Assembly (NCBI GenBank): GCA_964347475.1
Contig: CAYFYY010000010.1
Coordinates: forward strand, 16,662-80,661
DNA length: 64,000 nucleotides
DNA from: GCA-020356105 sp964347475
Lineage (GTDB): Bacteria > Pseudomonadota > Alphaproteobacteria > UBA8366 > JADFVY01
Direction of reading: 5' to 3'
Each line of letters begins with the position of its first letter. Position 1 is the stretch's first letter. The notes beneath the pieces are model-generated. The model was not told the origin of the DNA and made no database searches. It was given only the letters and a program-made list of their open reading frames with translations. Below, piece after piece: positions 8,772 through 16,966 of the stretch. The position numbers and the translations under genes were made by a program.

Positions 8772-8937
8772 GCCAAAGCGGCGCGAACGTGGCACTTCTA
8801 GGCAAAATGTGATCGACGTTCGCCGCTTGTTCCGACACGGCATGGGCTGGCCGAACGGCGCTATTGTGATATGCCGGCGCCGCCGCTAGGGTCCGTCCCG
8901 GATCGAGTGGCACCGTTCAAGTATCGGAGGGGTCCCC

Positions 8938-9996
8938 ATGGCGAAATACAGAGTCGCCGTCATTCCCGGTGACGGCATCGGCAAGGAGGTCGTGCCCGAG
9001 GGCATGCAGGTCCTGGAAGCGGTCGGCGGCAAGTTCGGCGTCGAATTCCAGTGGGACGAGTTCGACTGGAGCTGCGAGCGTTACAAGAGCGTCGGCCGGA
9101 TGATGCCGGAGGACGGGCTGGACCAGATCCGCAACCACGATGCCATCTACCTCGGCGCCGTCGGATTTCCCGGCGTGCCTGACCATGTCTCGCTGTGGGG
9201 TCTGTTGATTCCGATCCGGCGCATGTTCCGGCAGTACGTCAACCTGCGGCCGGTGCGGCTGTTCGAGGGCGTGGCCTCGCCGCTGGCCGGCCGCGCGCCC
9301 GGCGACATCGACTTCTACGTCGTGCGCGAGAACGTCGAGGGCGAATACTCCGAGGTTGGCGGACGATTCAACCACGGCACCGAGGACGAGATGGTCATCC
9401 AGGAGAACATCTTCACCCGCAAGGGCGTCGACCGAATCGTCCGCTATGCCTTCGAGTTGGCCCGCAGCCGGCCGCGCAAGCAGCTGACCTCGGCCACCAA
9501 GTCGAACGGCATCTACTACACCATGCCCTATTGGGACGAGCGGGTGCGCACCGTCGCCGCGGACTATGCCGACGTCAGGTGGAATCAGTTCCACATCGAC
9601 ATCCTGACGGCGCATTTCGTCCAGCACCCCGACTGGTTCGACGTCGTGGTCGGCAGCAACCTTCTCGGCGACATCCTGTCCGACCTGGGCCCGGCGGTCA
9701 CCGGCACCATCGGCATCGCGCCGGGCGCCAACATCAACCCGGAGGGGACGCATCCTTCGATGTTCGAGCCGGTGCACGGCTCCGCCCCCGACATCGCCGG
9801 CAAGGGCCTTGCCAACCCGATCGGGCAGATCTGGTCCGGCGCCATGATGCTCGACCACCTCGGCCACAAGGATGCCCACGATGCCATAGTTTCCGCGATC
9901 GAGGCGGTGTTGAAGGACCGGACGGCGCTGACACCGGACATGGGCGGCAAGGCCGACACCAGGGCGCTGGGCCAGGCGATCCGGGACGCCATTTGA
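8938..9996 (+). CDS. Tartrate/D-malate dehydrogenase-like enzyme of the isopropylmalate dehydrogenase family
   Basis: This 352-residue NAD-dependent beta-decarboxylating dehydrogenase has AVIPGDGIGKEV at the N-terminus, the substrate-binding run RPVRLFEG and VRENVEGEYSEVGGR, the metal-binding region LLGDILSDLGP, and EPVHGSAPDIAGKG near the C-terminus. The VEGEYSEVGGR form and the YWDERV stretch are typical of tartrate dehydrogenase/decarboxylase and D-malate dehydrogenase rather than LeuB. It would turn tartrate or D-malate into a 2-oxo acid and CO2. A strong GGAGGGG ribosome site precedes the ATG. It heads a set with an M24 peptidase, a MaoC protein and two dicarboxylate-type permeases, all on the same strand. 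Confidence 0.85.
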   Translation: MAKYRVAVIPGDGIGKEVVPEGMQVLEAVGGKFGVEFQWDEFDWSCERYKSVGRMMPEDGLDQIRNHDAIYLGAVGFPGVPDHVSLWGLLIPIRRMFRQYVNLRPVRLFEGVASPLAGRAPGDIDFYVVRENVEGEYSEVGGRFNHGTEDEMVIQENIFTRKGVDRIVRYAFELARSRPRKQLTSATKSNGIYYTMPYWDERVRTVAADYADVRWNQFHIDILTAHFVQHPDWFDVVVGSNLLGDILSDLGPAVTGTIGIAPGANINPEGTHPSMFEPVHGSAPDIAGKGLANPIGQIWSGAMMLDHLGHKDAHDAIVSAIEAVLKDRTALTPDMGGKADTRALGQAIRDAI

Positions 9997-10011
9997 GCGC
10001 GGGCCGCTGAC

Positions 10012-11181
10012 ATGAGCGACGCGCCGGCGCGCGGCTTTTCCATCGCCGAATTCGAGGCGCGGGCAGAGCGCGCGCGGGCGCTGATGACCGGACACGAGCT
10101 CGATGCGCTGCTGGTAACCCAGGAGCAGCACGTCCGGTATTTCACCGGTTTCGATTCGCAGTTCTGGGCCTCGCCGACGCGCCCGTGGTTCGTTATCGTG
10201 CCGCGGGAAGCCGCGTTGATCGCCGTGATCCCCGAGATCGGCGCGGCGGGCATGGCGGCGACCTGGGTCGAGGATATCCGCGCCTGGCCCGCCCCGGTGC
10301 CGGAGGACGACGGGGTGACGCTGCTGGCCGACGCGCTTTCGGGGCTGCCGCGGCGCTTCGGGCGCATCGGTGCCGAGATGGGGCCGGAGATGGTGCTGCG
10401 CATGCCGGCGGTCGATTTTCTGCGCGTCGGCGAGATGATCGCGCCGCTGGCCTTCGCCGACGGCACCGCCGTGCTGCGAGCCCTGCGCGGCGTCAAATCG
10501 CCGGCCGAAATCGACAAGATACGCCATGTCTGTCGGCTGACATCGGAGGCCTTCCTGGCCTTGCCCTCGAAACTCTCCGCCGGCATGACCGAATGGGAGG
10601 CGTGCCGCGAGATGCGCATCGAGGTGTTGCGCCGTGGTGCCGACTCCTCGCCCTACATGATGGGAGTCGCAGGGCCGGGCGGCTACGACAACATCATCAT
10701 GGGCCCACGGCAGAAATCGATCGGCGCGGGCGACATCCTGATCATCGACACCGGGACGGTGTTCGACGGCTACTTCTGCGATTTCGACCGCAATTTCGCC
10801 TTCGGTGCGGCTGACGAGGCGGCGCAGTGCGCCCATGACACGGTCTGGCGGGCCACCGAGGCCGGTATCCGGGCCGCGCGCCCCGGCGCCACGACCAGCG
10901 ATCTGTGGCGTGCCATGGCGAAGGTGCTGGAGGAGGGCGGATCGCGCGGCAACAACGTCGGCCGCATGGGTCACGGGCTCGGCCTGCAGCTGACGGAGTG
11001 GCCGTCGAACCGGCCCGGCGACGATACTGGCCTCGTCCCCGGCATGGTGCTGACGATCGAGCCGGGAATGGAATTCGGGGCAGGTCGCATGATGGTCCAC
11101 GAAGAGGACATCGTCGTTACGGAAGACGGCTGTGAACTCCTGACGATCCGTGCCGGGCGGGAGCTGCCCGTGGTAGGCTAG
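10012..11181 (+). CDS. M24 family metallopeptidase (Xaa-Pro peptidase/ectoine hydrolase-like)
   Basis: The 389-residue product has a creatinase-type N-terminal domain (residues 1-165) and a pita-bread catalytic domain. Five metal ligands are visible: Asp247 in IIDTG, Asp257 in FCDFDR, His321 in GRMGHGLG, Glu350 in TIEPGME and Glu365 in VHEEDIV. Relatives include Xaa-Pro dipeptidase, creatinase and ectoine hydrolase DoeA; sequence alone does not choose between them. It starts 16 bases after the dehydrogenase gene and is probably co-transcribed with it. Confidence 0.85.
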   Translation: MSDAPARGFSIAEFEARAERARALMTGHELDALLVTQEQHVRYFTGFDSQFWASPTRPWFVIVPREAALIAVIPEIGAAGMAATWVEDIRAWPAPVPEDDGVTLLADALSGLPRRFGRIGAEMGPEMVLRMPAVDFLRVGEMIAPLAFADGTAVLRALRGVKSPAEIDKIRHVCRLTSEAFLALPSKLSAGMTEWEACREMRIEVLRRGADSSPYMMGVAGPGGYDNIIMGPRQKSIGAGDILIIDTGTVFDGYFCDFDRNFAFGAADEAAQCAHDTVWRATEAGIRAARPGATTSDLWRAMAKVLEEGGSRGNNVGRMGHGLGLQLTEWPSNRPGDDTGLVPGMVLTIEPGMEFGAGRMMVHEEDIVVTEDGCELLTIRAGRELPVVG

Positions 11182-11204
11182 GCGAGGCTGGATAGAGAGG
11201 GGCC

Positions 11205-11666
11205 ATGCACACGCGCTGGTTCGAGGAGTTCCAGGTCGGCGACCGCTTCGAAAGCCGAGGCGCGACGTTGACCGAGTCGCAGATCGTCGATTTCGCGCTG
11301 ACCTACGATCCGCAGCAGATGCACGTGAATGCGGCCGCTGCCGCCGAGGGAATGTTCGGCGGGCTGATTGCCAGCGGCTTCCAGACCCTGGCGCTGAGCT
11401 TCCGGCTGTTCTTCGACCTCGGTCTGATGGAGCGATCCAATATCGTCGGGCCGGGGATGGATGAGGTGCGCTGGCTTGCGCCGGTGCGTCCGGGCGATAC
11501 CTTGAAGAGCGTCGTCGAGGTCCTGGAGGCACGCGAGTCCCGCTCCAAGACGGACCGCGGCACCGTGCGGTTCGGATTTACCGTAAAGAACCAGCACGGC
11601 GATACCGTGCTGACCTATCAGGCGCTGACCATTATCCGCAGGCGGCCCGACAGCACCGTCGGCTAA
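11205..11666 (+). CDS. MaoC-like hot-dog dehydratase
   Basis: This 153-residue single hot-dog-fold protein has the hydratase 2 motif FALTYDPQQMHVN, with the catalytic Asp and His five residues apart, followed by GLIASGFQTLAL. It probably hydrates or dehydrates an enoyl thioester, most often enoyl-CoA. Its length is normal for stand-alone MaoC proteins. It lies 24 bases downstream of the M24 gene with GAGAGGGG before the ATG, so it is likely part of the same operon. Confidence 0.85.
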   Translation: MHTRWFEEFQVGDRFESRGATLTESQIVDFALTYDPQQMHVNAAAAAEGMFGGLIASGFQTLALSFRLFFDLGLMERSNIVGPGMDEVRWLAPVRPGDTLKSVVEVLEARESRSKTDRGTVRFGFTVKNQHGDTVLTYQALTIIRRRPDSTVG

Positions 11667-11717
11667 AATCGGCGTGCACCCCTGCGGCGGCTTGCGGCTG
11701 GGCGTGGGAGGACAGGG

Positions 11718-13550
11718 ATGGGGCTGGACGTCCACATCATCCAGATGTCGGTGGTGTTCGCGCTCTGCGCCGGCGGCCTCTATCTCTATGCGAGCGAACG
11801 GGTCAGCTACGAGCTGACGTCGCTCCTCGTCCTGTCGGCTCTGGTGGTGTTGTTCGAAATGCTGCCGGTCGAGGGGATGGGCCTCGGGCGCTTGCTCGCG
11901 GGCTTCGGCAATCCGGCGTTGATTGCCGTGCTGGCGCTGCTCGTTGTCGGCCAGGGCCTGGCGACGACCGGTGCGCTGGGCCGTGGCGCCTGGGTGCTGC
12001 TCAAATTGACCCGGGGCAACGCGGCCGGGTCGGTGGCCCTGTCGCTCGTGGTGGTGGCGGTCGTCAGCGCGTTTCTCAACAATACGCCGGTGGTCCTGAT
12101 CTTCATTCCGATCATGCAGGCGCTGGCCGAGAAGCTGGGCCACGGGCCGGGCCGCACCATGATGCCGCTAAGTTTCGCGGCGATCCTGGGCGGCATGACG
12201 ACGCTTCTGGGTTCGTCGACGAACCTGCTGGTGTCGGGCACGCTCGTCACCCTCGGCGAGGCACCGATCGGGTTCTTCGATTTCCTGATCCCGGGCAGCC
12301 TGCTCGCCGTCGTGGGATTGCTGTACCTGCTGTTGATCGCGCCGCGGCTGCTGCCCGATCGTGCGGGCGGCGGCCCGCAGCTGCCTGTCTCGGGCAAGCA
12401 GTTCGTGGCGCAGGTCACCATCGGCGACGGTTCGCGGCTGGTTGGCGCGCAATCGAAGCTCGGCGTGTTCGAATCCTTGCCGCAAATCACCGTTCTCATG
12501 ATCCAGCGCGGCGAGCGCGCGATCCTGCCGCCGTTCGACGACGTGACCCTGCAGCCGGGCGACCTGGTCGTGGTGGCCGCGACCCGGAAAACCCTTACCG
12601 AAACCCTGCATGACGATCCGCATCTCCTGCATCCGGATGCCCCCGGGGGCGAATCGGACGAGCAGCGGGAGGACGCCCGGTCGCGGGCCCATGGCGACCA
12701 GGTGATGGCGGAGGTCATGGTGCCGCCGGCGTCGCCCATGGTCGGCCGCACGCTCGAGCGGATCGGTTTCCGCTACCGGCTTGGCTGTATCGTGCTGGGC
12801 ATCGAGCGGCGCAGCCGCATGCTGCGGCGGCGCATCACGGAAATTCCGCTGCAGGCGGGCGATGTGTTGCTGATCCAGGGACGGGACGGCGACATCAAGG
12901 CGCTGCGGAACAACCGCGATGTCCTGCTGATGGAATGGTCGGCCGCCGCCCTGCCGTCGGTCCACCATGCCAAGCGTGCCATCGCGATCTTCCTGTGCGT
13001 GGTCGCGGCCGCGGCCAGCGGCGTGTTGCCGATCGCGGCGGCGGCTGTGATGGGGGCCGCCGCCATGCTTGCGACCGGTGTGCTCGGACTGCGCGAGGCC
13101 ACGCGCGCACTCGACTCGCGCATCGTCATGATGGTCGCGGCCGCACTGGCGCTGGGCGAGTCGCTGCAGGCCACCGGCGGCGCGCGGTTTCTGGCCGGTC
13201 AGATGCTGGCGCTGCTGGACGGCAGCGACCCCGCCACGATCCTGAGCGCCCTGTTCCTGCTGGTGGCGCTGCTCACCAATCTCGTCACCAACAACGCTAT
13301 GGCGGTCCTGTTCACGCCCATTGCGATCGGCATGGCGAACGGTCTTGGGGTTCCGGTGGAGCCGTTCGCCATCACGGTGCTGCTGGGGGCCAACTGCTCG
13401 TTCGCCTCGCCCATGGGCTACCAGACCAATCTGCTGATCATGGTTCCGGGGCACTACCGGTTCCGCGACTTCGTCACGGCCGGCCTGCCCCTCCTGTTCC
13501 TGCTTTGGGTGGTATTCACGGTGTTCGCGCCGGGATATTATGGATTGTAG
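11718..13550 (+). CDS. SLC13 family permease with paired RCK_C domains
   Basis: The 610-residue membrane protein has an N-terminal block of about six helices with the family run FLNNTPVV, and a central cytosolic part (about 205-400) holding two RCK_C/TrkA-C domains, for example QFVAQVTIGDGSRLVG and AEVMVPPASPMVGRTL. A second helix block carries LVTNNAMAVLF and NCSFASPMGYQTN. This is the DASS/ArsB-like sodium-coupled anion carrier layout, moving dicarboxylates or sulfate. Nearby dehydrogenase genes favour an organic acid, by inference. The GGAGG ribosome site is six bases upstream of the ATG. Confidence 0.85.
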   Translation: MGLDVHIIQMSVVFALCAGGLYLYASERVSYELTSLLVLSALVVLFEMLPVEGMGLGRLLAGFGNPALIAVLALLVVGQGLATTGALGRGAWVLLKLTRGNAAGSVALSLVVVAVVSAFLNNTPVVLIFIPIMQALAEKLGHGPGRTMMPLSFAAILGGMTTLLGSSTNLLVSGTLVTLGEAPIGFFDFLIPGSLLAVVGLLYLLLIAPRLLPDRAGGGPQLPVSGKQFVAQVTIGDGSRLVGAQSKLGVFESLPQITVLMIQRGERAILPPFDDVTLQPGDLVVVAATRKTLTETLHDDPHLLHPDAPGGESDEQREDARSRAHGDQVMAEVMVPPASPMVGRTLERIGFRYRLGCIVLGIERRSRMLRRRITEIPLQAGDVLLIQGRDGDIKALRNNRDVLLMEWSAAALPSVHHAKRAIAIFLCVVAAAASGVLPIAAAAVMGAAAMLATGVLGLREATRALDSRIVMMVAAALALGESLQATGGARFLAGQMLALLDGSDPATILSALFLLVALLTNLVTNNAMAVLFTPIAIGMANGLGVPVEPFAITVLLGANCSFASPMGYQTNLLIMVPGHYRFRDFVTAGLPLLFLLWVVFTVFAPGYYGL

Positions 13551-13791
13551 GCTTGCTGACGTCGCCGCGACCGGGACAGACGGCACGGCGCATGGTCGTG
13601 GTGTCGGAAGCGGGCAAGACTTGCGGCTGGGCGGATCGCGCTGCGGTGCGGTCCGGCCCTGACGCGGACCACCGTGGCGGCGGAACCGCGGCAAGCGGCG
13701 AGGCGTCAAGAAGCGCCTGCGGACGGCTGGCGGCGGGTTGGAATCCGGCCGCGTGCAACCGAAACGCGTCCGCTTGAGGGGGCAGGAGGCG

Positions 13792-15645
13792 ATGGCGGAA
13801 ATCGGTGGCGGGATGTTCCAGATGACGGCGGTCTTCATCCTGATCGTCGTTGCCCTCGCCTTTTACGCGACCGAAAAGCTGTCCTTCGAGCTGACCTCGC
13901 TGGCGGTGATCTGCGCGCTGCTGCTGCTGTTCCATTTCGCGCCCGTGTCGGGACCCGACGGCGTCAATCGCCTGGGCGCGGAACGGATCCTGTCCGGCTT
14001 CGCCAATCCCGCCCTGATCACCGTGCTGGCGCTGCTGGTGGTCGGCGACGGGCTGTCGCGGACCGGTGCACTCGGCCAGGGCGCCTGGCTGCTGCTGCGC
14101 GCGATGCGAGGGCACGCGGCGGCCAGCATCGGGCTGGCCCTGTTCACCGTGCTCGCGGTCAGCGCGTTCCTCAACAATATTCCTGTCGTCGTGATCTTCA
14201 TCCCGATCATGCAGGCGCTCGCCGAAAAGGTCGGCCAGGGCGCGGGGCGCTACATGATGCCACTGAGCTTTGCGGCGATCCTCGGCGGCATGACCACGCT
14301 GATCGGCTCGTCGACCAACCTTCTGGTCTCCGGCATGCTGGTGGAACTCGGCGAGCGGCCGTTCGCCTTCTTCGACTTCACCGTTCCCGGCCTGGTTCTC
14401 GCGCTCAGCGGCCTTGCCTATGTCATGATCATCGCGCCCCGGCTGCTCCCGGACCGCGAGCCGCCGCTCGGCACGCTGCCGGTATCCGGACGCCAGTTCG
14501 TGGCCCAGATCAGGGTCACGGAAGAATCCCGGCTGGTCGGCGAGGAATCGAACCTTGGGGTGTTTCCCGGCTTGCCCGACATCACCGTCCTGATGATCCA
14601 GCGCGAGGACCAGACCTTCATGCCGCCTTTCGAGGACGTGACGCTGGCGCCGGACGATATCCTCGTGGTGGCGGCCACGCGCAAGACGCTGACCGATGCG
14701 CTGAAGAACGATTCCCGCCTGCTGCATCCGGAGATCCCGGAACCCGTCGCCGGATCGGACGGCGAGGACGAGCGGCGCTGGACCTCGGGCGGTCAGACCC
14801 TTGCCGAGGTGATGGTGCCGCCGAGCTCGCCGATGGTCGGACGGACCTTGGAACGCATCGGTTTTCGCTTCCGTCATCATTGTATCGTGCTCGGCATCGA
14901 GCGGCGCAGCCGCATGCTGCGCCGTCGCATCACGGAGATCCCGCTCGAGGCCGGCGACGTGCTGCTGATCCAGGGTCGCGCCGACGACGTTCTGGCGCTG
15001 CGCGGCAACCGCGACGTGCTGCTCATGGAGTGGTCCGCGGCTGCGCTGCCCGAACTGCACTACGCGAAGCGCGCGAGTGCGATCTTCCTTGGCGTCGTGA
15101 TTGCCGCCGCGTCCGGGGCGCTGCCCATCGTCGTCGCCGCGGCGACCGGTGCGGCGGCAATGGTGCTGAGCGGTGCGCTCAGCATGCGCGAGGCGGTCCG
15201 CGCTCTCGACTTCCAGATCATTCTGACGATCGCCGCCGCCCTCGCCCTCGGAGCGGCGATGCAGGAGACCGGCGGCGCCGATTTCCTGGCCGGCCTTCTG
15301 CTCGGGCTGCTGGACGGGGCCCCGCCCGTCGTTATCCTGTCAGCCTTCTTCCTTCTCGTCGGCAGCCTCGCGAACATCATCAGCACCAAGGCGACGGCGG
15401 TGCTGTTCACGCCCATCGCCGTCGGCATCGCACACGGCCTGGGCGTGCCGGCAGAGGTTTTCGCCGTGGCCGTGGTATTCGCGGCGAACTGTTCGTTCGC
15501 GTCGCCGATCGGCTACCAGACGAACCTGCTCGTGATGGTGCCGGGTCATTATCGTTTCATCGATTTCGTGAAGGCGGGCGCGCCCCTGCTCGTGCTCGTG
15601 TGGATCGTCTTCACGCTGTTCGCGCCCTGGTACTACGGTATCTAG
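13792..15645 (+). CDS. SLC13 family permease with paired RCK_C domains, paralogue of the preceding gene
   Basis: The 617-residue product has the same domain order as its neighbour: helices, two RCK_C domains, helices. It shares long near-identical runs such as IVLGIERRSRMLRRRITEIP. The corresponding signature segments are FLNNIPVVV, IISTKATAVLF and NCSFASPIGYQTN; note ISTKA where the first copy has VTNNA. The ATG at 13792 is preceded by GAGGGGG and AGGAGG; an ATG at 13813 is an alternative. The 241-base gap to the first copy shows nothing I can name. The pair is a tandem duplication that has since diverged. Confidence 0.85.
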   Translation: MAEIGGGMFQMTAVFILIVVALAFYATEKLSFELTSLAVICALLLLFHFAPVSGPDGVNRLGAERILSGFANPALITVLALLVVGDGLSRTGALGQGAWLLLRAMRGHAAASIGLALFTVLAVSAFLNNIPVVVIFIPIMQALAEKVGQGAGRYMMPLSFAAILGGMTTLIGSSTNLLVSGMLVELGERPFAFFDFTVPGLVLALSGLAYVMIIAPRLLPDREPPLGTLPVSGRQFVAQIRVTEESRLVGEESNLGVFPGLPDITVLMIQREDQTFMPPFEDVTLAPDDILVVAATRKTLTDALKNDSRLLHPEIPEPVAGSDGEDERRWTSGGQTLAEVMVPPSSPMVGRTLERIGFRFRHHCIVLGIERRSRMLRRRITEIPLEAGDVLLIQGRADDVLALRGNRDVLLMEWSAAALPELHYAKRASAIFLGVVIAAASGALPIVVAAATGAAAMVLSGALSMREAVRALDFQIILTIAAALALGAAMQETGGADFLAGLLLGLLDGAPPVVILSAFFLLVGSLANIISTKATAVLFTPIAVGIAHGLGVPAEVFAVAVVFAANCSFASPIGYQTNLLVMVPGHYRFIDFVKAGAPLLVLVWIVFTLFAPWYYGI

Positions 15646-15660
15646 CGGCAAGGACCTGCG

Positions 15661-15677
15661 TTGTTGCAGCGCAACAA
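15661..15677. promoter_or_regulatory. Perfect palindrome TTGTTGC-N3-GCAACAA upstream of serC
   Basis: The 7+7 inverted repeat lies 16 bases after the permease stop and 113 bases before serC. It resembles the TGC-rich palindromes bound by PhaR-type regulators of storage granule genes, and a related TGCTGC-N3-GCAGCA site occurs at 58793-58807. It could also be a weak hairpin, but no T-run follows. Confidence 0.35.
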
Positions 15678-15683
15678 TAAACG

Positions 15684-15710
15684 TTGACGCACCATACGCC
15701 CGTTCATAAT
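15684..15710 (+). promoter_or_regulatory. Possible promoter for serC-serA
   Basis: TTGACG (15684-15689) and CATAAT (15705-15710) match sigma-70 boxes at five of six each, with a short 15-base spacer. The predicted start is about 75 bases upstream of the serC ATG. Confidence 0.4.
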
Positions 15711-15789
15711 CTCCGGTCTCGCCGCAATTCGGCGCACGCGGGTTTCCGTTTGCGCGCCGCAGCGTCGTTGGCAGTGACAGGGTGACGCC

Positions 15790-16950
15790 ATGACCAGACC
15801 CGACAGGAAACCGAATCGCGCCTTCTTTTCGTCCGGCCCCTGTGCCAAACGGCCGGGCTGGTCGCCTGCCGTGCTGGCCGACGCCTGGACCGGGCGGTCC
15901 CATCGCGCTGTCGGCGGCAAGGCGAAGCTGCAGGAGGTCATCGACCGCAGCCGTGCCATTCTCGGCGTCCCGGACGACTACCGCCTGGCGATCGTGCCGG
16001 CCTCGGACACCGGCGCGATCGAGATGGCGCTCTGGTCGCTGCTCGGCGCGCGCGGTGTCGACATGTTGGCGTGGGAGAGTTTCGGCAGGGGCTGGGTCAC
16101 CGATGTTACGCAACAGCTCAAGCTCGAAGACGTCCGGATCGTCGACGCCGATTACGGGGCGCTGCCCGACCTTGCCGCGGTCGACCCGGCGCGGGACGTC
16201 GTTTTCACCTGGAACGGGACGACCAGCGGCGTCTGCGTGCCCGACGGCGACTGGATCGCGGTCGACCGCACGGGCCTTGCGATCTGCGATGCCACCTCGG
16301 CCGTGTTCGCCATGGACCTGCCGTGGGACAGGCTCGATGTGGCCACCTGGTCGTGGCAGAAGGTGCTCGGCGGCGAGGGGGCGCACGGCATGCTGGCGCT
16401 GAGCCCGCGGGCGGTCGAGCGGCTGGAAAGCTACGCGCCGCCGTGGCCGCTGCCGAAGATCTTTCGGTTGACCAAGGGCGGCAAGCTGATCGACGGCGTA
16501 TTCCGTGGCGAGACCATCAACACGCCCTCGATGCTATGCGTCGAGGATGCGATCGATTCCCTGAAATGGGCGGAGGAGATCGGCGGCCTGCCGGCGCTGA
16601 TCGAGCGATCCCGGGCCAATCTCGCCGCCGTCGCCGCCTGGGTCGAGGTGACGCCCTGGGTGGCGTTCCTCGCGCGCGACCCGGCCACCCGGTCGTCCAC
16701 CTCGATCTGCCTTGCGCTCACCGATACCGGGCTGTTGACAGGCGATGCGGCGGCAACGGCTCCGAAGAAGATCGCCAGCCTGCTCGACCGCGAGGGCATC
16801 GCGTACGATATAGCCGGGTATCGCGATGCGCCGCCCGGCCTGCGGATCTGGGGCGGGGCCACGGTCGATCCGCTCGACATGCGTATCCTGATGCCGTGGA
16901 TCGAGTGGGCGTACGGGGAGACCTGCCTGGCCCCTGCCGCGGCCCAGTGA
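15790..16950 (+). CDS. serC: Phosphoserine aminotransferase
   Basis: This PLP enzyme of 386 residues converts 3-phosphohydroxypyruvate and glutamate to phosphoserine, the second step of serine synthesis. It belongs to the long form common in Alphaproteobacteria, with FFSSGPCAKRPGW at the N-terminus, TWNGTTSGVCVP in the middle and the PLP lysine in WSWQKVLGGEGAHG. The serA gene begins 16 bases after its stop, so the two form an operon. The sequence gives no sign of a B6-pathway-only role. Confidence 0.93.
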   Translation: MTRPDRKPNRAFFSSGPCAKRPGWSPAVLADAWTGRSHRAVGGKAKLQEVIDRSRAILGVPDDYRLAIVPASDTGAIEMALWSLLGARGVDMLAWESFGRGWVTDVTQQLKLEDVRIVDADYGALPDLAAVDPARDVVFTWNGTTSGVCVPDGDWIAVDRTGLAICDATSAVFAMDLPWDRLDVATWSWQKVLGGEGAHGMLALSPRAVERLESYAPPWPLPKIFRLTKGGKLIDGVFRGETINTPSMLCVEDAIDSLKWAEEIGGLPALIERSRANLAAVAAWVEVTPWVAFLARDPATRSSTSICLALTDTGLLTGDAAATAPKKIASLLDREGIAYDIAGYRDAPPGLRIWGGATVDPLDMRILMPWIEWAYGETCLAPAAAQ

Positions 16951-16966
16951 GATGGACGGAACGACC

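Larger units (their letters stand above)
8149..8937. other. Gene-free region of about 790 bases
   Basis: No convincing protein gene is seen on either strand. The first 300 bases show nothing I can name. The rest holds a long imperfect palindrome of dispersed-repeat type (8447-8550) and, on the minus strand, a promoter, a set of hairpins and a terminator-like stem (8580-8771), described separately. The ribosome site of the following dehydrogenase gene is at 8925-8931. Confidence 0.6.

Noticed and set aside
8728..8913. 61-codon minus-strand frame overlapping the small RNA promoter
   Set aside because: It covers the promoter and the ribosome site of the plus-strand dehydrogenase region and matches no family I know.
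8917..11532. Very long open frame on the minus strand opposite the dehydrogenase, M24 and MaoC genes
   Set aside because: It is Arg/His/Ala-rich with no recognisable motif and lies over three well-supported genes; high GC content produces such frames.
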